Source: Billgrantia pellis (lineage in GTDB: Bacteria > Pseudomonadota > Gammaproteobacteria > Pseudomonadales > Halomonadaceae). Taken from it: 64,000 nucleotides of DNA. The position numbers and the translations under genes were made by a program. Shown one piece after another: positions 9,055-18,253 of the stretch. The notes under the pieces are model-generated. The model did not search any database. It saw only the letters and a list, made by a program, of their open reading frames with translations, and was not told where the DNA came from. Location of the stretch: the NCBI RefSeq assembly GCF_008297955.1, contig NZ_VTPY01000009.1:1-64000 (forward strand). The letters are read 5' to 3'. Each line of letters begins with the position of its first letter. Position 1 is the stretch's first letter.

Positions 9055-10173
9055 TTACTTGCGTGTGAAGTGGGCGAGCTTGTCTTCATCCAGGGCGATT
9101 CCCAGCCCCGGCCCGGTGGGCAACTCGACGCCGAACTCGCCGTAGGCGAGCGGCTCGGCGACGATATCGTCCTTGAGCAGCAGCGGGCCGAACATTTCGC
9201 TGCCCCAGGCCAGCTCGGGCAGCGTGGCCCAGGCGTGCAGCGAGGCCGCGGTGCCGATGGAGCCCTCCAACAAGGTGCCGCCGTAGAGACCGATGCCGGC
9301 CGCCTGGGCGACCTGCGCCAGCGCCAGGGCACCACGCGGGCCGCCGGCCTTGGCGATCTTCAACGCGTAGGCGCCGTTGAAGCCGGCCGCGGCCAGCGCA
9401 AAGCCGTCGCGGGCGTCGGCCACCGCCTCGTCGGCCAGCATCGGCACCTCGAAGCGGCTGGCCAGGCGCACCAGGCCGGCATGCTCGCGGGCGGGAATCG
9501 GCTGCTCGATCAGGTCGATACCCGCGGCTTGCAGCGCGGCGATGCCGCGCACGGCGGAGCTCTCGTCCCAGGCCTGGTTGACGTCGACCCGCACGCTTGC
9601 CCGCTCGCCCAGCGCCTCCTTGATCGCGGCAACGTGGCGCACGTCGTCATCCACGGCGTTGGCACCGATCTTGAGCTTGAAGTCACAGTGACGGCGCTGC
9701 TCCAAGCGCTGGAAGGCTTCGTCGATGTCGCGGCCGGTGTCGCCGCTGGCCAAGGTCCACAACACCGGCAGGTGGTCGTGGTGCGCGCCGCCGAGCAGCT
9801 GGGCCATCGGCAGCCCCAAACGCTTGCCCTGGGCATCGAGTAGCGCGGTTTCCAGTGCCGACTTGGCGATGGCATTGCCGCGGGCATGACGGTCGAGGCG
9901 GCTGCGCAGCGCGGCAACAGCACCCGCCGGCTGGCCAATCAGCAGCGGTGCCAGATACGTGTCGATGTTGCGCTTGATGCTTTCGGGGCTCTCGGGGCCG
10001 TAGGCGAGCCCGCCGATGGTGGTGCCTTCGCCCAGGCCCTCAATCCCGTCGGAGTCGCGCAGGCGCACGATGACCAGCGTCTGGCAAGCCATAGTGGTCA
10101 TGGAGAGCTTGTGGGGGCGGATGGTCGGCAGATCGACCAGCAGCGTTTCGATGGACTCGATGACAGATGACAT
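9055..10173 (-). CDS. catB: Muconate cycloisomerase
   Basis: A 372-residue enolase-superfamily enzyme that converts cis,cis-muconate to muconolactone with Mn2+. The catalytic lysines of the KxK motif are Lys166 and Lys168 (FKLKIG); metal ligands are Asp197 (DVNQAW), Glu223 (IEQP) and Asp248 (ADEAV). The ATG at 10173 has CGGAG just upstream; an in-frame start at 10239 would run through the operator region. It is the first gene of the long cat-ben array and is divergent from the catR-like gene. Confidence 0.95.
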   Translation of the reverse strand: MSSVIESIETLLVDLPTIRPHKLSMTTMACQTLVIVRLRDSDGIEGLGEGTTIGGLAYGPESPESIKRNIDTYLAPLLIGQPAGAVAALRSRLDRHARGNAIAKSALETALLDAQGKRLGLPMAQLLGGAHHDHLPVLWTLASGDTGRDIDEAFQRLEQRRHCDFKLKIGANAVDDDVRHVAAIKEALGERASVRVDVNQAWDESSAVRGIAALQAAGIDLIEQPIPAREHAGLVRLASRFEVPMLADEAVADARDGFALAAAGFNGAYALKIAKAGGPRGALALAQVAQAAGIGLYGGTLLEGSIGTAASLHAWATLPELAWGSEMFGPLLLKDDIVAEPLAYGEFGVELPTGPGLGIALDEDKLAHFTRK

Positions 10174-10199
10174 GCGCGCTCCGGCAGTTCGGTGTTTCG

Positions 10200-10214
10200 A
10201 TACCGTGGCAGTCT
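10200..10214. promoter_or_regulatory. Candidate CatR/BenM-type operator, degenerate site
   Basis: ATAC-CGTGGCA-GTCT, one mismatch from the ATAC-N7-GTAT consensus of Acinetobacter BenM/CatM. It lies 27 bp upstream of the catB start, 60 bp centre-to-centre from the perfect site at 10260-10274. A further weak match (ATAT-N7-GTCC) is at 10239-10253. Confidence 0.45.
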
Positions 10215-10259
10215 GATTGCCCCAACGCGGCCGAACCAATATCGTTTAGGTCCAGAGCC

Positions 10260-10274
10260 ATACCCAGGAGGTAT
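10260..10274. promoter_or_regulatory. Candidate CatR/BenM-type operator, perfect ATAC-N7-GTAT
   Basis: ATAC-CCAGGAG-GTAT matches the known BenM/CatM core consensus exactly. It covers the Shine-Dalgarno (CAGGAGG) of the divergent LysR gene, whose ATG is at 10276. Binding here would block the regulator's own expression, and with 10200-10214 could control catB. Confidence 0.65.
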
Positions 10275-10275
10275 C

Positions 10276-11178
10276 ATGGAGCTGCGACATCTGCGCTACT
10301 TCTGCGTGGTGGCGGAGGAGCTGAACCTGACCCGGTCGGCGGCCAAGCTGCACATGGCACAGCCGCCTTTATCTCGCCAAATCAAGCAGCTGGAAGGTGA
10401 GATAGGCGCCGAGCTGTTCGAGAGGAGCGCGCGTGGGCTGCGCCTGACGCCAGCGGGCCAGTTCTTTCATGAGCATACTCTGCAGATACTGGAGAAGATC
10501 GACGCCACCGTGGCCGCCACCCAGCGCCTGGCCCGCAGCAAGCGCGTGATGTTCGGCATCGGCTTCGTTCCCTCGGTGTTTTACGGGCAATTGCCCCTGC
10601 TGGTGCGCGAGTTACGACAAAAGGATAACGTCGAGTTGGTACTGGCGGAGCTGACCACGGTGCAGCAGGTGCAAGCGCTCAAGAGCGGGCGCATCGATAT
10701 GGGTTTCGGCCGCATGCGTATTGACGATCCCGACGTTGAGCAGGAAAACCTGTTCGACGAGCCGCTGATGGCCGCCCTGCCCGAAGGTCATCCGCTGGCC
10801 GAGACCACGCCGACGCTGGCCCAGCTCGCCGAATATCCCCTGGTACTGTTTCCGGCCCAGCCGCGCCCCAGCCTGGCCGACATGACACTGGGACTGTTTC
10901 GTCGTCGCGGGCTCAAAGTCACCGTGGCCCAGGAAGCCAACGAGCTGCAGACGGCGCTGGCGTTGGTCGCCTCGGAAATCGGCATTACCCTGGTGCCGGA
11001 GCAGGTCAAGCGCGTCCGCCGCGACGGCATCGTCTACGTCTACCTCGCCGACCCGGGGCTGACCTCGCCGGTGATCTGCAGCCGGCGCAAGGGGGAAGCG
11101 CCCTCGCCGATCATGCAGGAGGCCAACGCCATTCTCGAGGTGTTGGTGGAGAACCGCCGCAGCGGGCGTTATCCCTAG
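10276..11178 (+). CDS. catR: LysR-type regulator of the cat-ben genes (CatR/CatM/BenM-like)
   Basis: A 300-residue LysR regulator: MELRHLRYFCVVAEELNLTRS with the winged helix through about residue 60 (HMAQPPLSRQIKQLE), then a ligand-binding domain with GRIDMGFGR and EIGITLVPE. The MELRHLRYF start and the divergent position next to catB are typical of CatR, CatM and BenM, which bind cis,cis-muconate and, for BenM, benzoate. The ATG at 10276 has CAGGAGG 5-6 nt upstream. A perfect ATAC-N7-GTAT site covers that ribosome site. The gene ends overlapping the convergent methyltransferase by 4 nt. Effector specificity cannot be read from sequence. Confidence 0.9.
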   Translation: MELRHLRYFCVVAEELNLTRSAAKLHMAQPPLSRQIKQLEGEIGAELFERSARGLRLTPAGQFFHEHTLQILEKIDATVAATQRLARSKRVMFGIGFVPSVFYGQLPLLVRELRQKDNVELVLAELTTVQQVQALKSGRIDMGFGRMRIDDPDVEQENLFDEPLMAALPEGHPLAETTPTLAQLAEYPLVLFPAQPRPSLADMTLGLFRRRGLKVTVAQEANELQTALALVASEIGITLVPEQVKRVRRDGIVYVYLADPGLTSPVICSRRKGEAPSPIMQEANAILEVLVENRRSGRYP

Positions 11179-11801
11179 TCGGTGCGAAAGGGACGGTCGC
11201 GGGGTTGCGCCACGGCCAGGCACGACGCCCGGCCGCCGTGCTGTGACAGCAGCGTGAACTCCTCCAGCGCCAGGCCGGCGGCGTCGAGCTGCGACTTGAA
11301 CGCTTCCTCGTAGGTCACACGGCCGAAATCGATGCTGGTGAGCCGCTTGAGCATGGGCTTGAGCCGCTCCATGCCGCGAGAAGGGCGTTGCTGGAAGGTC
11401 TGGGTGAAGAAAAGACGGCCATCGGGTTTCAGCAGCGTACGGCAGTGGCGCAGCGCCCGCTCGGGCTCCGGCAGGAGCATGAAGCTGGCGGAGAAGTAGA
11501 CCGCATCGTAGGGGGCATCTTCGTGATCGTAGAGGGATTCGAGACGGACCGAGACATGCTCTGCCAGTGAGGAATCCCGTAGACGCTTGCGGGCCCGCGC
11601 GACGTAGTCGGCATCGATGTCGATGCCGGTGATGCGCAGCCCCTTGCGTTTCGCCGCCTCGGCATTGGCCAGCAGCGCGCCGCCCGTGCCGATGCCCACG
11701 TCGAGCAGCTTGGCCTCATCGGGCAGCCGATTCAGCACCTCGGCGTACCAGCGCGCGGTGAGCCGCAGGATGAGGGTGTCGTAGATCAGGCTTCGGATCA
11801 T
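11175..11801 (-). CDS. Class I SAM-dependent methyltransferase, substrate unknown
   Basis: A 208-residue protein with a Rossmann-type methyltransferase fold. Motif I is LLDVGIGTGGALL at about residues 32-44, the acidic residue after strand 2 is in ITGIDID, and motif IV lies near YDAVYFSASFMLLP. The substrate-binding part is not diagnostic. It converges on catR with a 4-nt overlap (shared CTAG) and follows the enoyl-CoA hydratase relative by 32 bp on the same strand, so these two may be co-transcribed. Nothing ties it clearly to aromatic degradation. Confidence 0.75.
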   Translation of the reverse strand: MIRSLIYDTLILRLTARWYAEVLNRLPDEAKLLDVGIGTGGALLANAEAAKRKGLRITGIDIDADYVARARKRLRDSSLAEHVSVRLESLYDHEDAPYDAVYFSASFMLLPEPERALRHCRTLLKPDGRLFFTQTFQQRPSRGMERLKPMLKRLTSIDFGRVTYEEAFKSQLDAAGLALEEFTLLSQHGGRASCLAVAQPRDRPFRTD

Positions 11802-11833
11802 GGGCGCATTTCAGCAAAAGGGAGGCCGGCCGA

Positions 11834-12703
11834 TCAAGACGCCTTCGGCACGGCGCACCGCCGCCCGCCCTGCCCCGCGGCAAGGCGCGCTTCGACCCTG
11901 TCCCGATGCTCCGGCGATTCCAGACACTCCAGATGCAAGGCCCATTCGCGCCGCAGCCCCTCATCGAAGGGTTCGTATACGGCGGCCCGCAACGCCGCGA
12001 GCATCCGGTTGCAGGCCGGGTTGTCCCGCTCTTCCTGGGGCAGGGCCCGATACTGGACGTCGAGCCAGCCCGCCACGTCGGCCACCGGCACCCTGATGCG
12101 TCGATCACGAGTACGACGCACGCCATGCGCTGCCTGCTTCCACGCTTCCTGCTGCTGCTCTGCTTCCGCGTGCAGGCGCGGTGCGATGCGGTCGATCAAC
12201 CCGAGCCGCTGCGCTTCGCCGGCACCGATGGTGTCACCGGACAGCAACAGCCGCAGCGCGGCGGCCAACCCCACCAACCGGGGCAGGCGCTGGGTGCCGC
12301 CGGCGCAGGGAATCAGCCCCAGGGCGATCTGCGGCAGCCCCAGGCGCAGCTCGGGCGGGCCGATTCGATAGTCGCAGGCCATGGCCAGTTCCAGCCCTCC
12401 GCCGAGCACCGCCCCGTGCAGCCAGGCCACGCAGGGCTTGGGGCCGCTCTCGATAGCGCGGGTCAGCTCGGGCAATGACGGAGCCTCATGGAGCCGATCG
12501 AGTTCACCCATGTCCGCGCCGGCGGAAAAGCAGCGCCCGCCCGCTCTCAGCAATATCCATTCGACTGCGTCGTCGCCCTCGGCATCGCACAGTGCCGCGA
12601 ACAGCTCCCGACGAAGCCGCCGGCTCAGGGCATTGACCGGCGGATTGAACAGGGTGATCCGTGCACAGCCGCCCTCACGGATCAGGGTCACGGCTCGGCT
12701 CAT
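11834..12703 (-). CDS. Enoyl-CoA hydratase/isomerase family protein with unusual active site
   Basis: A 289-residue crotonase-fold protein. The oxyanion-hole segments FSAGAD (59-64) and GAVLGGGLELA (97-107) are present, and the fold continues through CAGGTQRLPRLVG. In the best alignable position of the first catalytic glutamate (LPE in multifunctional enzymes) the codon is CAG, giving Gln125, and the position of the second is Arg151. The C-terminal 90 residues (ALRAAVYEPFDEGLRREWALHLECLESPEHR) look like the linker that joins the hydratase half to the dehydrogenase half in FadJ/peroxisomal multifunctional enzymes, but no dehydrogenase follows. The ATG at 12703 is chosen from the family N-terminus MSRAVTLIREGGCARITLFNPP. 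Hydratase activity is doubtful; isomerase, lyase or a non-enzymatic role are options. Confidence 0.7.
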   Translation of the reverse strand: MSRAVTLIREGGCARITLFNPPVNALSRRLRRELFAALCDAEGDDAVEWILLRAGGRCFSAGADMGELDRLHEAPSLPELTRAIESGPKPCVAWLHGAVLGGGLELAMACDYRIGPPELRLGLPQIALGLIPCAGGTQRLPRLVGLAAALRLLLSGDTIGAGEAQRLGLIDRIAPRLHAEAEQQQEAWKQAAHGVRRTRDRRIRVPVADVAGWLDVQYRALPQEERDNPACNRMLAALRAAVYEPFDEGLRREWALHLECLESPEHRDRVEARLAAGQGGRRCAVPKAS

Positions 12704-12749
12704 GGGTCGTCTCGCTGTGTGATGGGTTGGCGACAGGCGCCGCGGCACA

Positions 12750-12765
12750 TGACAAGAGCTTGTCA
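12750..12765. promoter_or_regulatory. Palindrome upstream of the crotonase-fold gene
   Basis: TGACAAG-AG-CTTGTCA, 7-bp perfect arms with a 2-nt centre, 46 bp before the start of the gene at 11834-12703. The size suits a dimeric repressor such as a TetR-family protein; no candidate regulator is adjacent. Confidence 0.35.
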
Positions 12766-12892
12766 CGTACCGGTGCAGTGCGCCATCGTCCTGAGCCATG
12801 AGCCCCCCGAGGCGCCGGGGAACCGCTTCATCACCGAGCGCGAGCCGGTGGCGAGCATCGCCACGTTTCGTGGCTCTGAGCGCCGCAAACGC

Positions 12893-12924
12893 AAAAAAGC
12901 CCGGGCGATTAGCGATGCCCGGGC
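12893..12924 (-). terminator. Rho-independent terminator after pobA
   Basis: GCCCGGGC arms around a 10-nt loop, followed on the minus strand by six T residues, 20 bp past the pobA stop. Confidence 0.85.
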
Positions 12925-12944
12925 GAAGTACGACGGTGGCGTCG

Positions 12945-14138
<1,194 letters not shown>

Positions 14139-14267
14139 TCATGCGCTACGCTCATTTAACTTGTATTTTTCAATGAACCAGGCGGTGAAATAAGGCATGA
14201 TTGGCCGGAATAATTGGACTTTCGGCATTTTCCCTGCCGACTTTGGTCGAACCTCGACGAGGCTGTC

Positions 14268-15179
14268 ATGAGCGTTGCCCACCCTTCCCAGGTACCTGTC
14301 TTCAAGCTCTATGGCGAAACCCGCCACTGGCCGACACCGGACCTGCTGCACTGCGAGTCGATACCCGAGCGCAGCCGGCTGCACGATTGGCATATCCGCC
14401 CCCATCGACACGCCGATCTGGTGCACGTCCTGCACGTGGCCGGCGGTCAGGTCGAGCTGGAACTGGAGGGCACCCGTCAGACCCTGCGGGGGCCGCTCGC
14501 AATCGTCGTACCGGCCATGACCATTCACGGTTTCCGCTTCTCGCAAGATATCGAGGGGCATGTCGTCACCCTGGCCCAGCCGCTGGCCGAGCAGCTCGGT
14601 CAACGCCTCGGGGAATGGGCCGGCGTGCTTCGGCACGCCGACTGTCATCGTCTCGCGCAACCGCGAAAGGCCCGCCGTCTGGCTACCTTGGTGGAACAGA
14701 TCGATGCCGAGTACCGTCAGCCCGCGCCGGGGCGCGACCGCATGCTGGAGGCGCTGGTCCAGTCCTTGACGATCGAACTCTCCCGGCTGGCCATGCCGCA
14801 CGCCCCGCCCGGCACCGCCCCGGGGCCACGCCAGCGCGACCGGGGTCACGAGCACCTGGCGAGTTTCCAGGCTTTGATCGAGGCGCAATATCGCCACCAG
14901 CCCCGCATCGAGCGGTTTGCCGAGCAGCTCGGCATGAGCAGCGCCCACCTCAACGCCCTATGCCGCCGCCTGGCCGACCGCAGCGCGCTGCAGCTGTTGC
15001 ATGAGCGCCTGCTGCTGGAAGCCAAGCGCCAGCTCACCTACACCAACATGACCGTCAGCCAGGTCGCCGACAGCCTGGGCTTCTCCGAGCCGGCCTACTT
15101 CACCCGCTTCTTCAAGCGCAACACCGGCCTTGCGCCGCGGGACTTCCGCTTGCGACAGCACACGGGCGCAACCACGTAA
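14268..15179 (+). CDS. AraC-family regulator of pobA (PobR/PobC-like)
   Basis: A 303-residue AraC/XylS-family protein. The N-terminal half is a cupin-like sensor (DWHIRPHRHADLVHVLHV, then GPLAIVVPAMTIHGFRFS), the C-terminal 100 residues carry two helix-turn-helix motifs, the second in the signature VADSLGFSEPAYFTRFFKRNTGLAPRDFR. The ATG at 14268 has GAGG 6 nt upstream; an in-frame ATG at 14214 lacks a site. Divergent orientation to pobA implies that it activates pobA in response to 4-hydroxybenzoate, as AraC-type PobR/PobC proteins do in pseudomonads and rhizobia. The name is not certain. Confidence 0.85.
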   Translation: MSVAHPSQVPVFKLYGETRHWPTPDLLHCESIPERSRLHDWHIRPHRHADLVHVLHVAGGQVELELEGTRQTLRGPLAIVVPAMTIHGFRFSQDIEGHVVTLAQPLAEQLGQRLGEWAGVLRHADCHRLAQPRKARRLATLVEQIDAEYRQPAPGRDRMLEALVQSLTIELSRLAMPHAPPGTAPGPRQRDRGHEHLASFQALIEAQYRHQPRIERFAEQLGMSSAHLNALCRRLADRSALQLLHERLLLEAKRQLTYTNMTVSQVADSLGFSEPAYFTRFFKRNTGLAPRDFRLRQHTGATT

Positions 15180-15184
15180 GCACG

Positions 15185-15218
15185 ACGCCCCCGGTCAGGC
15201 GAGCTGAGCCGGGGGCGT
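15185..15218. terminator. Bidirectional terminator-like hairpin
   Basis: Ten-base-pair arms ACGCCCCCGG and CCGGGGGCGT between the end of the AraC gene (+) and the end of dctM (-). Weak T content on either side. Confidence 0.65.
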
Positions 15219-15235
15219 GATGAGTGTCGACGCGC

Positions 15236-16525
15236 TCAGATCAGGAACAGCGTCGTCAGCACGGGGAAGGCCACCAGCACCGCCAAGCGGATGAAGTCCG
15301 AGACGATGAACGGCGCCACGCCACGGAAGATCTCGCCCAGTCCCACGTGGGGTGCCATCGCCTTGATCACGAACACGTTCATGCCCACCGGCGGTGTGAT
15401 CAGCCCCAGCTCCACGGTCAGCACCGTGATGATGCCGAACCATACCGGATCGATGCCCAGCGACTGGATGATCGGGTACACCACCGGCACGGTGATCACC
15501 AGCATGGCGATGGAGTCCATGAACATGCCCAGCACGAAATAGAGCAGCAGAATGCACAACACCACCAGCATCGGGGTGAGATCCGCGCCGTAGAGAAAGT
15601 CGCTGATCGAGAACGAGATGCGCGACACCGAGATGAAGTAGCCCAGCGTCTCGGCCCCCACCAGCATGAAGAACACCACCGCGGAAAGCGCCAAGGTCTC
15701 CTGCACGCTCTGCCACAACCCGCGCCGGCGCATGCCCTTGGCCAGGGCATAGAGCAGCGTGGCGAACGCGCCGACGCTGGCCCCCTCGGTGGGGGTAAAG
15801 GCGCCGAAGTAGATGCCCAGGATCATCACCAGGAACACCGCGAAGAAGGGCACCAGTCCGCCCATCGACAGCAGCTTCTCCTTCCACGGCGTGGGCTCGC
15901 CGGCTACCGCCAGCGAGGGGCGCAGACGCATCACCACGCTGACCGTGAGCGCGTACATCACCAGCCCCATCAGCCCCGGCACCAGGCCGGCCATGAACAT
16001 GTCGCCCACCGACTGCTCGGTGAGGATGGCGTAGATCAGCAGCGCGATGGAAGGCGGGATCATGATGCCGAGCGTGCCGCCGGCGGCCAGGGCGCCGGTG
16101 GCGAGTCCCCGGTGGTAGCCGTAGCGCTCCATCTCCGGCAGCGCGACTCGGGTCATGGTGCTGGCGGTGGCCAGCGATGAACCGGAAATCGCCGAGAAGA
16201 TGCCGCACGAGCCCACCGCGGCGATTGCCAGGCCGCCCTTCCAGCCGCCGCAAATTACCCGGGTGGAGTGGAATAGCTTGCCGGCCATGCCGGAGTGCGC
16301 CGCCAGCACGCCCATCAGAATGAACATGGGCACGGCGCTGAAGCTGTAGTTGGAGAGCACTTCCACCGGTACGGTCTTCACCTGGGCGATTGCCGCCTCC
16401 CAGCTGATGACCTGAGCAAAGCCCACCACCCCGACGATCAGCATGGTCAATGCCACCGGCACGCGCAGCACCATCAGCACCAGCAGCATGCCGAGACCGA
16501 TGGCGCCGATCGTTTCACTCCCCAT
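15236..16525 (-). CDS. dctM: TRAP transporter large membrane subunit (DctM)
   Basis: A 429-residue DctM protein, with about 12 hydrophobic segments and the family motifs FSAVPMFILMGVLAAHSGM near the start, ATASTMTRVALPEMERYGYHRGLATG, and GTLGIMIPPSIALLIYA. It forms the sodium-coupled channel of a TRAP transporter with DctQ. The start at 16525 overlaps dctQ by 11 nt and has AGGAGGTG upstream. It is the last gene of dctP-dctQ-dctM. The substrate is probably an aromatic acid because pobA is next door and the operon carries a box shared with pca genes. Confidence 0.92.
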   Translation of the reverse strand: MGSETIGAIGLGMLLVLMVLRVPVALTMLIVGVVGFAQVISWEAAIAQVKTVPVEVLSNYSFSAVPMFILMGVLAAHSGMAGKLFHSTRVICGGWKGGLAIAAVGSCGIFSAISGSSLATASTMTRVALPEMERYGYHRGLATGALAAGGTLGIMIPPSIALLIYAILTEQSVGDMFMAGLVPGLMGLVMYALTVSVVMRLRPSLAVAGEPTPWKEKLLSMGGLVPFFAVFLVMILGIYFGAFTPTEGASVGAFATLLYALAKGMRRRGLWQSVQETLALSAVVFFMLVGAETLGYFISVSRISFSISDFLYGADLTPMLVVLCILLLYFVLGMFMDSIAMLVITVPVVYPIIQSLGIDPVWFGIITVLTVELGLITPPVGMNVFVIKAMAPHVGLGEIFRGVAPFIVSDFIRLAVLVAFPVLTTLFLI

Positions 16526-17042
16526 GGGACACCTCCTGTTCGGCGCCGAAGAGCGCGCCGAGCAGCGCATGGATCAGACTACGCACGCCGAGCAACAGGC
16601 TGAGCGCCGCGGCCGCCTGGTAGATGGGGCCCATGGGCAGGCGCAGGTCCTGGGTGACCTCGCCGTGACGGGTCGCCGACGCGGCCGAATCGAGCAGACC
16701 GAGGAAGAGCACCAAGCCGAGCGCCGCGAAGCCCAGCAGATAGACGCCATGCAAACGGTGCTTGATGGCGGGCGCGAGACCATGGGAGAAGGCCTCCACC
16801 ACCACCTGGCTGCGCTCCACGTTGGCCGCCATGGCGGCCAGCAGCGCGCAGAGCATCAGGTAGCTCACCAGCTCCACGCTACCGGAGACACGCAGGGCGA
16901 CGGTCCCCTCGGTGAGGCGATAGAGGTAGCGGGTGCCGACATCGGCAATGGTCACCGTCAGCAGCGCCAGCAGGGCGATGCCGGCGACGATGCGACAGGC
17001 CAGGGCCAGCCAGTGGCTGGCCCGTTCGAGGAAAGCCCGCAT
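16515..17042 (-). CDS. dctQ: TRAP transporter small membrane subunit (DctQ)
   Basis: A 175-residue protein with four hydrophobic helices (about 15-35, 55-72, 100-120, 140-160) and the DctQ-type stretch VTIADVGTRYLYR followed by SGSVELVSYLM. It pairs with DctM in the membrane. It starts 3 bp after the dctP stop. Family assignment rests on size, topology and position, since DctQ sequences vary. Confidence 0.88.
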   Translation of the reverse strand: MRAFLERASHWLALACRIVAGIALLALLTVTIADVGTRYLYRLTEGTVALRVSGSVELVSYLMLCALLAAMAANVERSQVVVEAFSHGLAPAIKHRLHGVYLLGFAALGLVLFLGLLDSAASATRHGEVTQDLRLPMGPIYQAAAALSLLLGVRSLIHALLGALFGAEQEVSHGE

Positions 17043-17045
17043 GGC

Positions 17046-18074
17046 TTACCCCTGATCGGCCGCGCAGGACTCGCTGGCGGCAAGCGCCGCCTCGTAGACC
17101 TCACGAGCCGGGAGGCCGCGCTCCTCGACGTCAGCCAAGTAGCTCTCGATGCCTTCCTGGAGCGGTGCCTGCCAGTCCGGATCCTCCAGCGGGTTTTCGA
17201 TCTCGCGGATGGTGTGGCCGGCGTCCCTGGCCTCCTGCTTGCCTTCCACGTCGAGACGGTCGAAGACAGCGCCGGCGTTCTCCGCCCACTTCATGCCGGA
17301 GTTGGCGTCGATCACGGCCTGCTGCTCGGGGCTCAGACCGTCATAGGTACGCTGGCTCATGGTGGCCACGAAGATCAACGTGTAGAACGGCACCTCGGTG
17401 TGATAATTCACCAGCTCGTTGATGCGGAAGCCCTTGAGTCCCTCCCACGGGAAGCTCAGGCCGTCGACCACGCCACGCTGCATAGCGGTATAGATTTCCG
17501 GCGCCGGCATGCCCACGGGATTGGCGCCCATGTTCTCGAGCATCTCGCCGGCGACCGCGGTGGGGCGACGAATACGCAGGCCCTCGAGATCGGAAGGCAC
17601 CTGTACATCGGTATCGACGGTGTGGATCCCGCCCGGTCCGGTAGTGAACATGAACAGCGGCCGCGTATCGGCATACTCCTCGTCGAGGTGGCCCTCGTCG
17701 TAAAGGGTCTGGAGCACACAGGCACCCTGGGTGGCGGTGGCCGCCACGCCGGGCAGCTCGACGATCTGGGATAAGGGGAAACGACCGGCGGTGTAGCCCT
17801 GTGCCGTGGCGCCGATATCGGCGATGCCGTTGCCTACCGCTTCGTAGATGGCGTCGGGCTTGGCCAAGGTGCCGGAGGGGAACATCTCGACGCGCAGCTC
17901 GCCGCCGGACTCCTCCTCGATGGTGTCAGCCCAAGCCTCGAAGATATCCTGATTGATGCCCGATGCCCCCGGCCAGAAGTGGGCCATGCGCAGGGTGGTC
18001 GCGGCTTGTGCCGAGGCAACGGTGAGACTGGCGATGGAAGCGGCCAACAGGCAGCGGGACAGGTTGCGGTTCAT
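17046..18074 (-). CDS. dctP: TRAP transporter periplasmic binding protein (DctP), aromatic-acid type
   Basis: A 342-residue binding protein with a signal peptide (cleavage probably after ASAQA). The DctP motif RIRRPTAVAGEMLENMGANPVGMPAPEIYTAMQRGVVDG includes the Arg that clamps carboxylates, and FPWEGLKGF follows. It has a strong ribosome site (CCGGAGG). It heads dctPQM. A close paralogue without membrane subunits is at 23449-24468. The promoter region has a GTTCG-N5-CGAAT box 40 bp upstream plus a second half-site 19 bp further, similar to boxes before pcaI, pcaB and the second tctC, so uptake of 4-hydroxybenzoate or protocatechuate is a good guess. Confidence 0.92.
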   Translation of the reverse strand: MNRNLSRCLLAASIASLTVASAQAATTLRMAHFWPGASGINQDIFEAWADTIEEESGGELRVEMFPSGTLAKPDAIYEAVGNGIADIGATAQGYTAGRFPLSQIVELPGVAATATQGACVLQTLYDEGHLDEEYADTRPLFMFTTGPGGIHTVDTDVQVPSDLEGLRIRRPTAVAGEMLENMGANPVGMPAPEIYTAMQRGVVDGLSFPWEGLKGFRINELVNYHTEVPFYTLIFVATMSQRTYDGLSPEQQAVIDANSGMKWAENAGAVFDRLDVEGKQEARDAGHTIREIENPLEDPDWQAPLQEGIESYLADVEERGLPAREVYEAALAASESCAADQG

Positions 18075-18113
18075 GGGATGCCTCCGGAAATCGTTATTAT
18101 GGACTTTTTAATT

Positions 18114-18147
18114 GTTCGTCATCCGAATTTACGTTCGGGATAATAGC
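18114..18147. promoter_or_regulatory. Candidate PcaR-type box pair before dctPQM
   Basis: GTTCG-TCATC-CGAAT at 18114-18128, then another GTTCG at 18133 exactly 19 bp on. The first differs by one base from GTTCG-N5-CGNAC; the second is a half-site. Same spacing as the pairs before pcaI and the second tctC. The known Pseudomonas putida PcaR site is of the form GTTCG-N5-CGCAC. Confidence 0.5.
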
Positions 18148-18253
18148 TAAACTACCCCACTCACCCTGGTCCAGATAATCGACATTAGTCTAGATTTCGA
18201 GGATTTTTCTCCGTCCCGTACGGTTGCCGATAAAAGCCCTTCTCTTATCAGGA

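Noticed and set aside
11834-12703. Idea that this is a truncated FadB/FadJ pseudogene
   Set aside because: The frame ends cleanly before the methyltransferase with no dehydrogenase remnants downstream, so a stand-alone protein is as likely.
16443-17774. A 443-codon open frame on the plus strand
   Set aside because: It lies opposite dctQ and dctP, its protein is compositionally biased, and no domain is visible. Long antisense frames are expected in GC-rich DNA.
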